DNA of 64,000 nucleotides from Chlorobiaceae bacterium (GTDB taxonomy: Bacteria; Bacteroidota; Ignavibacteria; Ignavibacteriales; Ignavibacteriaceae). Shown piece after piece: positions 28,162 through 36,220 of the stretch (within the stretch, counting starts at the first letter, position 1; every line of letters begins with the position of its first letter). The notes beneath the pieces were generated by a model, which was not told the DNA's origin, searched no databases, and worked only from the letters and a program-made list of their open reading frames with translations. Both the position numbers and the translations under genes were made by a program. Location of the stretch: the NCBI GenBank assembly GCA_013824085.1, contig PNNF01000001.1, positions 62,001-126,000 on the forward strand, written 5' to 3'.

Positions 28162-29415
28162 TTATATTTTCCATTCGAAATCCTCGAACCATCGATTCAT
28201 TTTATTTTGGTCCAAGTTAATTATGTCATCTCTGATTACGTCAGGCGGCATCGGAAATAGATCATTGAGCTTATCGATTATTGCTTCTCTTTGGATTCCT
28301 TCAGACTTTTGAATCACTAACCATAAAGTAAATGCATCCGAAGGTTTTGCAATTTCTAAAACTCTCTCTATTTCATTCTCAAATTTACCACTTAAATCAA
28401 AATTCATAAGATATTTTTTAAATTCAAGTTCTGAATCTTTGTGAAAAGGAGTTTGCATTCTTCCATCAAAAAATATTCTTGTTGTGTAATTGTTAGGTAA
28501 GACAATGCTTTTTTGATTTTGTTTAATGTTTATTAAGCCGCTAAAATTTTCGATCAATATTGCAGTATCATTTTCTGTTGTAAGTCTGAATGAAGCTTGA
28601 TTTCCAAACACACTTCCGAAATTAGTTTTGACTACAAAATTTGATTCCCAATTCCAAATCTTTGCTCCAAGTTTTCCATATTCCAAATAAATAATATTGC
28701 TGTCCGCCCTTGTCTTTAGAACACGAACTGCAGAGTTATCATAAATTGAAAAATCCATTCCAGAATAAAAATTAACATCCACTGCTGAATTTTCTGTTGT
28801 TGTTATCAAATCTTTCGCATAAATATTTGGAGTTGAAACTATCTTCCCATTGACAAACTTTATTCCACTTGACGAAATAATTTTCCAAGGTGAAGTATTG
28901 AGGAATACAGAATTGTAATACCAAAAACTGATTGCTAATATTATTGGAATAATAAGGAGTAAATATTTTGAGCTAAATTTTTTTCGGAAGGTATTCCATT
29001 TTTTTTCTTTTTCAATTTCAATATTTTTTTGAACAACTTTATTTATTAATCCATATTTTTGTTGCTTACTCTTTTGGGGAGATAATTTAGAGGAACTGTC
29101 AATTTTAGAAAGATCTTTTTTCTCAGATACAAAACTATTATTCTTAGTCTCATTCTTAAGAGCTGCGCTACTTGCTTCAACATCAATTTCCTTCAGAACA
29201 TAGTTTAATATTACCGAAGCTTCAATTTCTAGTAATGGTTTTGTTTGTAAGTAATTTTTTAAGGTTTGAAGTTTTTGATAAAATAACCTACAGCTATCAC
29301 AATTTTTAAAATGCTCATACAACAAAACATTTTCTGCTTCATTCAGTTCTTTATCATAACTCCTATTTGAAAGATGGTGATACCTAAAACATTTATCTTT
29401 TAAATTCTTCTGCAA
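28162..29415 (-). CDS. Membrane anti-sigma-like protein: zinc-finger N-terminus, one TM helix, FecR-like C-terminus
   Basis: The 417-residue protein opens with a zinc-binding anti-sigma motif (HFKNCDSC near residue 35, the HxxxCxxC pattern). A charged linker and one membrane helix (YLLLIIPIILAISFWYY near residue 155) follow. The C-terminal half is a FecR-like periplasmic beta domain (NIYAKDLITT, SAVDVNFYSG, then GSVFGNQASFRLTTEND). This places a sigma-binding domain inside and a sensing domain outside. The start is a TTG overlapping the sigma gene by 23 bases; no nearby ATG keeps the zinc motif. It probably holds the adjacent ECF sigma factor inactive until a signal arrives; the signal is unknown. 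Confidence 0.82.
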   Translation of the reverse strand: MQKNLKDKCFRYHHLSNRSYDKELNEAENVLLYEHFKNCDSCRLFYQKLQTLKNYLQTKPLLEIEASVILNYVLKEIDVEASSAALKNETKNNSFVSEKKDLSKIDSSSKLSPQKSKQQKYGLINKVVQKNIEIEKEKKWNTFRKKFSSKYLLLIIPIILAISFWYYNSVFLNTSPWKIISSSGIKFVNGKIVSTPNIYAKDLITTTENSAVDVNFYSGMDFSIYDNSAVRVLKTRADSNIIYLEYGKLGAKIWNWESNFVVKTNFGSVFGNQASFRLTTENDTAILIENFSGLINIKQNQKSIVLPNNYTTRIFFDGRMQTPFHKDSELEFKKYLMNFDLSGKFENEIERVLEIAKPSDAFTLWLVIQKSEGIQREAIIDKLNDLFPMPPDVIRDDIINLDQNKMNRWFEDFEWKI

Positions 29416-29911
29416 GCTTTGACCTTACGTTATAAATAGTATTTCTAATTTCATCAACATCCTGTGTTGCAAATAAATCAGCGATTTCGCTATATGAAAA
29501 TCCTTCTATGTCGTGCATTACGAAAAGAATTCTTTCTCTGTTGGAGAGTGAAAATAAATTTTTATCAAAAAATGGAAGTTTATTTTTGTTGACTGAAATA
29601 ATATTTGAATCGATTTCATTTAAGAGTGAACTCAAATTTGCAATAACTTCATAAATAGCCGCACTGTGCAACCAGTCAGAAAATGTTAAATCAGTTCGAT
29701 ATTTTTTTTTATCATTCCATGCATTCAAATAAATTTTATGCACTAAATTTTTTGCAGTTTCTTCATTCGCAAAAAAACGGAGACACAATGTGTAAATGTC
29801 TTTTACGTTCAATTCACAAAGTTGAATGAATGCTCTTATATTTCCTTGTCGAAAAGAATCTACAAGATTGGCAATATATCTGCTTTCGCGTCCTATTTTT
29901 TTTACTCTAAT
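29393..29911 (-). CDS. ECF-type sigma factor, apparently starting at a non-canonical codon
   Basis: Region 4 is clear (LSNRERILFVMHDIEGFSYSEIADLF, residues about 125-150). The first standard start, a TTG at 29812, would cut region 2 in half. Translation upstream in the same frame continues a typical region 2: NLVDSFRQGNIRAFIQL, then CELNVKDIYTLCLRFF and ANEETAKNLVHKIYLNAW. From that TTG back to the in-frame stop at 29918-29920 there is no ATG, GTG or TTG. The best candidate is ATT at 29911-29909, sharing one base with the stop of the preceding gene and giving 172 residues; ATA at 29896 is an alternative. No Shine-Dalgarno is visible. A sequencing error in the A8 run (29895-29902) would not help, because the other frames also stop there. 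Confidence 0.72.
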   Translation of the reverse strand: MRVKKIGRESRYIANLVDSFRQGNIRAFIQLCELNVKDIYTLCLRFFANEETAKNLVHKIYLNAWNDKKKYRTDLTFSDWLHSAAIYEVIANLSSLLNEIDSNIISVNKNKLPFFDKNLFSLSNRERILFVMHDIEGFSYSEIADLFATQDVDEIRNTIYNVRSKLAEEFKR

Positions 29912-30308
29912 TTCTGATTAATATATTAAATCCACTGCTACTTACAGTTGCAGTAACTCTCACAACATTTGAATCGTTTTGACCAATTTCTATGCCCCTT
30001 GCGTCAAGACTCACATGATTTTCAGTAACAAAATAATCGATAGTAAATCTGTCAGAATTTTTTAGACTCACTGGAGGCGACCATCCCAAATAATTTCTTC
30101 CTCCTCCACCAGCAGAGCTTGAAGTGATAAAATATTCTTGAGCACGCTTAGAAGCATAAACCAAAGATTTGACCAACAAATCACGATTAGAATTTTCAAT
30201 ATGTTTTGTATAAAATAGAAGTCCTGACCAAATCACGACACCAAAAATAATGCTACCAAGAGCAATAAAAATTATTTGATGTCGTTTCAACTTTTCCTCG
30301 ATTTTCAC
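29907..30308 (-). CDS. Small single-TM protein at the head of the sigma operon
   Basis: I do not recognise the family. The 133 residues contain one N-terminal membrane helix (IIFIALGSIIFGVVIWSGLLF, residues about 13-33), a Ser/Gly-rich stretch (SSSAGGGGRNY) and a beta-rich C-terminal part ending RVTATVSSSGFNILIRN, so most of the protein is probably extracytoplasmic. The overall shape is like a minor pilin but lacks a recognisable prepilin peptidase site. The start is GTG inside ATGTGA; the in-frame codon two triplets upstream is a stop, so no longer form is possible. It is followed directly by the sigma gene and could contribute to signal sensing. Confidence 0.75.
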   Translation of the reverse strand: MKIEEKLKRHQIIFIALGSIIFGVVIWSGLLFYTKHIENSNRDLLVKSLVYASKRAQEYFITSSSAGGGGRNYLGWSPPVSLKNSDRFTIDYFVTENHVSLDARGIEIGQNDSNVVRVTATVSSSGFNILIRN

Positions 30309-30563
30309 ATTAGTTACTATTTATTTACAAAATGATATTTTTTTAATTACTTAATTTAAATAAATAATTTTTCAAGTTCATGAATTATAATTATTTTTGC
30401 ATATCCTTTTGGAACACAATATGAAAATTGATATCAATAAATCTTACACGAAAAAATCTTATCGAAGTTATTTCGTCTCATCATTTGAGAATGTTTTTTA
30501 AATTTCCAACTCCACAACTACTTACCAATTTTATTTTTTTATTTTTCGTAAAAGGAGTTTAGA

Positions 30564-31919
30564 ATGAGCACACAAGAAACAGTTTATAAGAAACAAATAG
30601 GAATCAATCCAGACAATGTCCACAAAACGCTTGCTAATAATATGCTTGTTGATGGATTCGACATTGTATTAGATTTAGAAAATAGTTATGATCGATATCT
30701 TGTTGACCAAAAAACAGGTGACAAATATTTAGACTTCTTTTCATTCTTTGCTTCCAATCCACTCGGAATGAATCATCCAAAACTAATGACTCCTGAATTT
30801 AGAGACAGACTTGCAACAGCTGCAGTAAACAAGCCCTCAAACTCAGATATTTATACCTGTTTTATGGCTGAATTTGTAAATACTTTTTCAGTGATTGTAA
30901 AACCTGAACACTTTAAGTATTTATTCTTTGTTGAAGGTGGTTCGGTTGGTGTTGAGAATGGATTAAAAGTTGCATTCGATTGGAAAGTTCAAAAGAATTT
31001 TAAGAAGGGTTATAAAGAAGAAAAAGGAACTAAAGTAATTCATTTCCGCGAAGCTTTTCATGGACGCACTGGTTACACTTTATCTTTAACAAATACTGAT
31101 CCCGCAAAAATAAATTATTTCCCAAAATTTGATTGGCCAAGAATTTCAAATCCAAAAATTAAATTTCCTTTAGCTGAAAATTTGGAGTTCGTTATTAAAG
31201 CTGAAGAAATTGCTCTTCAAGAAATTCATAATGCAATTAAGAATAATGTTGATGATATTGCTGCAATCATCATTGAACCGATACAATCTGAAGGCGGCGA
31301 TAATTATTTTAGAAAAGAATTTTTGTTGAAGCTCAGAGAAATTGCAGATGCGAATGAGATATTATTAATGTTCGATGAGGTTCAAACTGGAATTGGAATA
31401 ACGGGAAAAATGTGGGCGGCTGAACATTATGTTATGCCTGATATTATTTCGTTTGGAAAAAAAGTGCAGCTCGCAGGAATTATGGTGAGCGATAGGATTG
31501 ACGATATTGAAGAAAATGTCTTTAGAAAATCTTCTAGAATAAATTCCACATGGGGCGGTAATTTAGTTGATATGGTTCGTTCTCAAAAAATTCTTGAAGT
31601 AATTTATGAAGAAAATTTAATTGAGAACGCAAAAAATATGGGGGCTTATCTTTTATCACATTTAGAAGAGATGCAATCAGAATTTTCAGCCGTAGTTTCA
31701 AACACAAGAGGACTTGGTTTAATGTGCTCTTTCGATTTTGTTGACAAAGATCATAGGAAAGAATTTTTGGATTTATGTTACAAAAATAAATTGATGATGT
31801 TAGGTTGCGGTTCAAGATCAGTTAGATTTAGAACTCCGTTGACTGTCACAAAAGATGATCTGGACATGGGTTTGAAAATTATTCGAGATGTATTAAGTTA
31901 TATGCGTAATCACAAATAA
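30564..31919 (+). CDS. lat: L-lysine 6-aminotransferase (class III PLP)
   Basis: The enzyme transfers the epsilon-amino group of lysine to 2-oxoglutarate, giving 2-aminoadipate semialdehyde. The 451-residue sequence has the lysine-aminotransferase features FFSFFASNPLGMNHP near residue 60, FHGRTGYTLSLTNTDP, the LMFDEVQTGIG cofactor motif, and the PLP lysine in ISFGKKVQLAG near 305. A strong ribosome site AAAGGAG precedes the ATG by seven bases. The 255-base divergent gap upstream holds a -7-like TATTTTTG (30392-30399) but no clear partner element. A terminator follows. With the ALDH7 enzyme at 26.6 kb it forms a two-step lysine to 2-aminoadipate route. Confidence 0.93.
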   Translation: MSTQETVYKKQIGINPDNVHKTLANNMLVDGFDIVLDLENSYDRYLVDQKTGDKYLDFFSFFASNPLGMNHPKLMTPEFRDRLATAAVNKPSNSDIYTCFMAEFVNTFSVIVKPEHFKYLFFVEGGSVGVENGLKVAFDWKVQKNFKKGYKEEKGTKVIHFREAFHGRTGYTLSLTNTDPAKINYFPKFDWPRISNPKIKFPLAENLEFVIKAEEIALQEIHNAIKNNVDDIAAIIIEPIQSEGGDNYFRKEFLLKLREIADANEILLMFDEVQTGIGITGKMWAAEHYVMPDIISFGKKVQLAGIMVSDRIDDIEENVFRKSSRINSTWGGNLVDMVRSQKILEVIYEENLIENAKNMGAYLLSHLEEMQSEFSAVVSNTRGLGLMCSFDFVDKDHRKEFLDLCYKNKLMMLGCGSRSVRFRTPLTVTKDDLDMGLKIIRDVLSYMRNHK

Positions 31920-31942
31920 TTATTTTTTTCACTACTTGCATA

Positions 31943-31975
31943 TTACGGCTCCAATTTAGGAGCCGTAAATTTTTT
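31943..31975 (+). terminator. Intrinsic terminator after lat, immediately before rsmI
   Basis: TTACGGCTCC (31943-31952) pairs with GGAGCCGTAA (31959-31968) around a 6-base loop and is followed by six T (31970-31975). The T-run ends nine bases before the rsmI ATG, so rsmI must depend on read-through, on a promoter inside lat, or on release of this hairpin. Confidence 0.85.
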
Positions 31976-31983
31976 AAAATATT

Positions 31984-32667
31984 ATGTTATTCGTTGTAAG
32001 TACACCAATTGGAAATCTAAAAGATATTACTTTGCGCGCTTTAGAAACACTGAAAGAAGTTGATTTTATTGCTTGCGAAGACACAAGAGTAACAAAACAT
32101 CTACTCAATGAATATAAAATTTCTAAAGAACTCACTTCCCTAAATTCATTTAATGAAACGAAAAGAATTGAGTCTCTTGTTTCTAATTTGCTGAACGGAA
32201 AAAAAATTGCTCTCGTTAGTGATGCTGGAACTCCCGGAATTTCTGATCCTGGCATTCGACTAATTTCAGCTGCGATACGAAATAATATTCCAGTGATACC
32301 AATTCCCGGTGCTTCAGCAATTATAACTGCACTCACAATTGCAGGTTTACCAACCAATTCATTCGTCTTTGAAGGGTTTCTTCCGCAAAAAAAAGGAAGA
32401 CAAAAATTATTAAAAAAATTAAGTGAAGAAGAACGGACAATTGTGCTTTATGAATCTACATATCGAATTGAAAAATTAATTGCTGAGTTAAAAGAATATA
32501 TGCCTTCACGATTTGTAGTTGTTTGCCGAGAACTAACAAAAATGTTTGAGGAAACTTGGCGCGGAACTCCTGAAGAATTAGTTACACAACTCCCAAAAAA
32601 AATTATTAAAGGAGAATTCGTTGTTGTTATTGCACCAATCGATTGGCACAATATTGAATCTGATTAA
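31984..32667 (+). CDS. rsmI: 16S rRNA (cytidine1402-2'-O)-methyltransferase
   Basis: The 227-residue SAM-dependent enzyme 2'-O-methylates C1402 in the decoding centre of 16S rRNA. It opens with the classic MLFVVSTPIGNLKDITLRAL and contains ACEDTRVTKHLL and SDAGTPGISDPG, both RsmI signatures of the tetrapyrrole-methylase fold. The length is slightly short of the usual 275-290 because the C-terminal extension is reduced. It is preceded by a terminator hairpin and ends nine bases from the convergent apt gene. Confidence 0.95.
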   Translation: MLFVVSTPIGNLKDITLRALETLKEVDFIACEDTRVTKHLLNEYKISKELTSLNSFNETKRIESLVSNLLNGKKIALVSDAGTPGISDPGIRLISAAIRNNIPVIPIPGASAIITALTIAGLPTNSFVFEGFLPQKKGRQKLLKKLSEEERTIVLYESTYRIEKLIAELKEYMPSRFVVVCRELTKMFEETWRGTPEELVTQLPKKIIKGEFVVVIAPIDWHNIESD

Positions 32668-32676
32668 ATAGTTAAA

Positions 32677-33198
32677 TCATTCGCTATCATAATCTACAAG
32701 TGAATGAATATTATACTTACTCAATTTTGTTCTTCCGTTAATAAAAGACAGCTCAACTAAAAACGAAACCAATTTAATTTCTCCACCAAGTTTTTCAATC
32801 AAGTTACACGCTGCTTTCGCTGTTCCGCCCGTTGCGAGTAAATCATCGTGAAGTAAAACTTTGTCACCGGGTTCAATTGCATCTTTATGAATTTCGATTG
32901 CGTCAACTCCATATTCCAATTCATAAGTTTCCGTAAGTTTTTCTGATGGTAATTTATTTGGCTTTCTTATTGGAACAAAACCGACATTTAATTTTTCAGC
33001 TATGATTGCTCCAAAGATAAATCCTCTACTCTCTATTCCAGCTACTTTAGTAATTCCTAAATCTTTGGCAACTTTACAAATTTCATTTGAGACAAATTTT
33101 ATTGCATCGGGATTTTTAATTAGAGTAGTTATATCTCTGAACATAATTCCCTTTTTAGGGAAATCAGGAACATTACGAATAAAATTTTTTAAATCCAT
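32677..33198 (-). CDS. apt: Adenine phosphoribosyltransferase
   Basis: This purine-salvage enzyme makes AMP from adenine and PRPP. The 173 residues show DFPKKGIMFRDITTL near the N-terminus, VAGIESRGFIFGA, and the PRPP motif VLLHDDLLATGGT. The length is normal for the family. It lies 18 bases after the crotonase gene and is the last of a minus-strand run. Confidence 0.95.
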   Translation of the reverse strand: MDLKNFIRNVPDFPKKGIMFRDITTLIKNPDAIKFVSNEICKVAKDLGITKVAGIESRGFIFGAIIAEKLNVGFVPIRKPNKLPSEKLTETYELEYGVDAIEIHKDAIEPGDKVLLHDDLLATGGTAKAACNLIEKLGGEIKLVSFLVELSFINGRTKLSKYNIHSLVDYDSE

Positions 33199-33216
33199 TT
33201 TAACTCCAAAAATTAT

Positions 33217-33954
33217 TTAGAAATTATTAAGTCCATTTTTAAAATCATCAGATGAACGACTAATCACATTTAAATTGATACAATAATTGACCGCATCAAC
33301 GTAGCTCATATTACTGATTTCACGAATCATTTTTTTAGTTTGATTTATGCTATAACTTGAATTGGCAGAAATCTCGTTTGCAAGAGTCAGAGCATCTTCC
33401 ATCGGAGTGATAGAAATAGAATCAATTAAATTAATCTTCAACGCTTCTGCTGCAGATAATATTTTTCCTGAAATTAAGAGTTGTCTTGCTTTAACTTCTC
33501 CAATTCTTTTGACTAGCAGAAACGAAACTATCGCGGGAAGAAAACCAATCCTGACTTCAGTGTATCCAAACTTTGCTGAAATAGAATCTGCAAAAATATA
33601 ATCACAAGCGGTTGCTAATCCGCAGCCACCAGCAAAAGCAGAACCATTAACAACAGCAATCACAGTTTTATTGCACTCATAAATTTTTAAAAATATTTTG
33701 GAAATATTTTCTGAGTCTTTCCAATTTTCAACAGCAGTTAGTTTTTGTAGTTGCTTCAAATATGATAAATCAGCACCAGCGCAAAAACTTTTTCCTTCTC
33801 CCGAAATGATAATTGATTTTACATTTTCATTAATTTCAAATAAATGAAAAGCTTCGATAAATTTTTCAATCAATTCTGGATTGAGAGAATTTCGTTTTTC
33901 AGGACGATTAAGTAAAATTATTCCAACATTATTTTTGATTTCACTTATTATCAT
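33217..33954 (-). CDS. Enoyl-CoA hydratase/isomerase-family protein, methylglutaconyl-CoA-hydratase-like
   Basis: The 245-residue crotonase-fold protein has the CoA/oxyanion segment GKSFCAGADLSYLK near residue 55 and a second oxyanion region GSAFAGGCGLATAC near 103. A glutamate is kept in FGYTEVRIGFLPAIV near 130, but the position of the second catalytic glutamate reads GEVKARQLL, so hydratase activity is not certain. The pattern resembles Bacteroidota proteins annotated as methylglutaconyl-CoA hydratase (leucine breakdown). Its stop sits on the apt side and its start overlaps the PolX gene by four bases. Confidence 0.85.
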   Translation of the reverse strand: MIISEIKNNVGIILLNRPEKRNSLNPELIEKFIEAFHLFEINENVKSIIISGEGKSFCAGADLSYLKQLQKLTAVENWKDSENISKIFLKIYECNKTVIAVVNGSAFAGGCGLATACDYIFADSISAKFGYTEVRIGFLPAIVSFLLVKRIGEVKARQLLISGKILSAAEALKINLIDSISITPMEDALTLANEISANSSYSINQTKKMIREISNMSYVDAVNYCINLNVISRSSDDFKNGLNNF

Positions 33955-35612
33955 ACATCTCTTCTAATTTTTCGGTTCAAGAATTTTTTAAACTCATTTA
34001 ATGAGAAACAATTTATTACTTCCTCTTTTGAAATACCACCCTTACGTGCAATTCTTACTCCAAATTTTGTGAGCGAAATATCAGAAATCGAATGAGCATC
34101 AGCGTTGATTGAAAATAGACATCCTTTTTCACGAGCATAAAAAATATTTTTCCAATCCAAATCTAAACGATAAGGATTAGCATTAATTTCAATTGCAACG
34201 TTATTTTTGGAGCACGCATCTATAATTTTATGAATATTGACTTTGTAGGGAGCACGTCGCAATAAGATTCTTCCCGTCGGATGACCCAAAATATCAGTAT
34301 TAGGATTTTCAATTGCTTTGACAATTCTTTGTGTCATTTCTTCCTCACTCAAAGAAAAATTAGAATGAACTGAAGCAACTACAAAATTAAAATTTGAGAA
34401 GAAATCTTCTGAATAATCGAGTGAGCCATCTGTTAAGATATCAGATTCAATTCCGTGAAATATGTGCAATTTAGTTTCTGAGATTAAGTCACTTAATTCT
34501 TTTTTTTGTAATAAAATTCTTTCTTCACTTAAACCATTTGCATATATCGCAGTTTTGCTATGATCACATATTACGAAATATTCAAATCCCAGATTTTTTC
34601 CCGCAACTACCATCTCTTTTATTGAATTATTTCCGTCAGAAAAAGTTGAGTGAAAATGTAAAAGTCCTTTTAAATCTTCTAATTCAATTAAGTTATTTTC
34701 AGATTTATGATTTTGAACAAATTCTAAGTAATCTTTTTCTCTTAATTCGGGAGCAAGGTAAGGGAAATTTGATTTTTCAAAAATCTCAGCTTCAGTTTTT
34801 GGGATTATGTCTAATCTAAACTTATCTATTATTTCATCTGCTCCCGTTGTTACGAAGAGCCTTTTAATAAATTCAGAATGCGAAAATTCTAAATGACAGA
34901 TGATGGGAATTTGTTTATCTAAAATTTGAATTGTACGGTTTTCATTAATCAAATTAAACTTAATATTTTCTGACAATTCATTTTGCAATTTGTCGATATC
35001 ATCTACAAAAAAAACAAAATCAAGTTTAGAGATAATCTCACGAGATCGTCTAAACTCGCCTGAAATTTCGAACGATTTAATTGATTCGAAGTTATCAAAA
35101 ATTAATTTTAGTTCGGATGCAATTTTTTCTGCTGCGTGAAGATGAATGAAATTTTGATTTACTTTTATATTTTTTATTTCATCTATAATTTTTGATTCAA
35201 TTGCTGCTCCAAAACCTTTAATCTCTTTTAAGTTACCGAGCTCAATAAATTGTTCGAGTTCTGAAATTGATTTTATTTGGTGGTCTTTGAAGAGAAGCGA
35301 AATTTTTTTCGGACCTAAGCCCCTTATCTTAAAGAGTTCAAAGAGACTTTCGGGAAACTCTGACTTCAATTCAGTCAAAGTTTTTGATTCCTCTAAATCT
35401 ATAAATTCATAGATTACGGATTGTAAACCTTTCCCAATTCCTTTAACTTCATTTAATCGTTTGCTTGTTACCAAATCTTCAAATTCCTCGTCATTCAATC
35501 TCTTTAGTGTTAATGCGCCATTCTTGAACGCATTAATCTTGAAGATATTTTCTCCCTTCAACTCAAGAATATCAGCTATCTCTTCAAGCAATTGAACAAT
35601 TTCAGTTTTCAT
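33951..35612 (-). CDS. PolX-family protein with degraded polymerase site and intact PHP domain
   Basis: The 553-residue protein has the bacterial PolX layout: helix-hairpin-helix 8-kDa domain (1-80), further HhH repeats (IRGLGPKKI near 97, IKGFGAAIES near 131), nucleotidyltransferase region (150-275) and a C-terminal PHP domain (about 316-550). The PHP metal motifs are intact: LHFHSTFSDG, CDHSKTA, FHGIESD, ASVHSNF, LGHPTGR and INADAHS. The polymerase metal site is not: the usual DxD after GxxRR reads K196-L-D198, and the third Asp region reads IPIICHLEF. Inference: a nuclease or phosphoesterase that binds DNA ends without polymerising. It is coupled by four bases to the crotonase gene. Confidence 0.88.
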   Translation of the reverse strand: MKTEIVQLLEEIADILELKGENIFKINAFKNGALTLKRLNDEEFEDLVTSKRLNEVKGIGKGLQSVIYEFIDLEESKTLTELKSEFPESLFELFKIRGLGPKKISLLFKDHQIKSISELEQFIELGNLKEIKGFGAAIESKIIDEIKNIKVNQNFIHLHAAEKIASELKLIFDNFESIKSFEISGEFRRSREIISKLDFVFFVDDIDKLQNELSENIKFNLINENRTIQILDKQIPIICHLEFSHSEFIKRLFVTTGADEIIDKFRLDIIPKTEAEIFEKSNFPYLAPELREKDYLEFVQNHKSENNLIELEDLKGLLHFHSTFSDGNNSIKEMVVAGKNLGFEYFVICDHSKTAIYANGLSEERILLQKKELSDLISETKLHIFHGIESDILTDGSLDYSEDFFSNFNFVVASVHSNFSLSEEEMTQRIVKAIENPNTDILGHPTGRILLRRAPYKVNIHKIIDACSKNNVAIEINANPYRLDLDWKNIFYAREKGCLFSINADAHSISDISLTKFGVRIARKGGISKEEVINCFSLNEFKKFLNRKIRRDV

Positions 35613-35614
35613 AT

Positions 35615-36220
35615 TTACTTAAAAAATTTAGTTAGATAAATTAATTGAAAATATGTTGAAACAAATCCGAGAACAGAGCCAGCAATAACTTGTGAAACTG
35701 TATGTAACTTAAGTTGTACTCGAGACCAAGAAACTAAAACTAAAATTATTAATAATGGAACAGTTGCAAAATTAAAAAATAAATAAACTATTCCAATTGC
35801 TGAAGAACAACCCAAAGCGTGGGCACTAATTTTCCAAAATTTGTTTATTATCAAAACGATTGCAAGATTAACTCCATAAATGAACCAGAATAGACGAGAG
35901 ATATGAGATGTTTCGAAAAGTTGTAACAACGCAAGCGCAGTTAAGATTAATAGAATTCCAAATAAATATGGTTTCGTTCTCTCGTCTTTATTTTCTGCTT
36001 CATAATTGACAATTTTTTTTGACTTAACAGAAGTAACAACAAAGTAGATTGGAATAACTGCACCAAAAACTAACGCAGTTCCAATAACAATTATTTGGGA
36101 AAATAAATCAGTCTCAAATTTTAGTGCAATCAAAATAAAAACAAAAACTAAAAAAGTTGGTGGAATAAATATTAGCGAAACAGTTTTTGCAATTTTATTT
36201 ATTGAATGTAATCTACTCAC
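35615..36220 (-). CDS. PAP2-like multi-pass membrane protein
   Basis: The 201-residue protein has about six membrane helices. Traces of the PAP2 phosphatase motifs are visible: KDERTKPY for the first, SAHALG in place of PSGH, and WSRVQLKLHTVSQVIAG for the SRxxxxxHxxxD motif, with the final Asp replaced. Lipid phosphate or undecaprenyl-pyrophosphate phosphatase activity is plausible but the motif changes leave it open. The start is a GTG overlapping the dusB stop (GTGA), and the stop is three bases before polX starts. Confidence 0.7.
   Translation of the reverse strand: MSRLHSINKIAKTVSLIFIPPTFLVFVFILIALKFETDLFSQIIVIGTALVFGAVIPIYFVVTSVKSKKIVNYEAENKDERTKPYLFGILLILTALALLQLFETSHISRLFWFIYGVNLAIVLIINKFWKISAHALGCSSAIGIVYLFFNFATVPLLIILVLVSWSRVQLKLHTVSQVIAGSVLGFVSTYFQLIYLTKFFK

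Noticed and set aside
31943-31975. Possible riboswitch before rsmI
   Set aside because: It is a simple stem with a T-run, with no conserved aptamer core; a terminator explains it.
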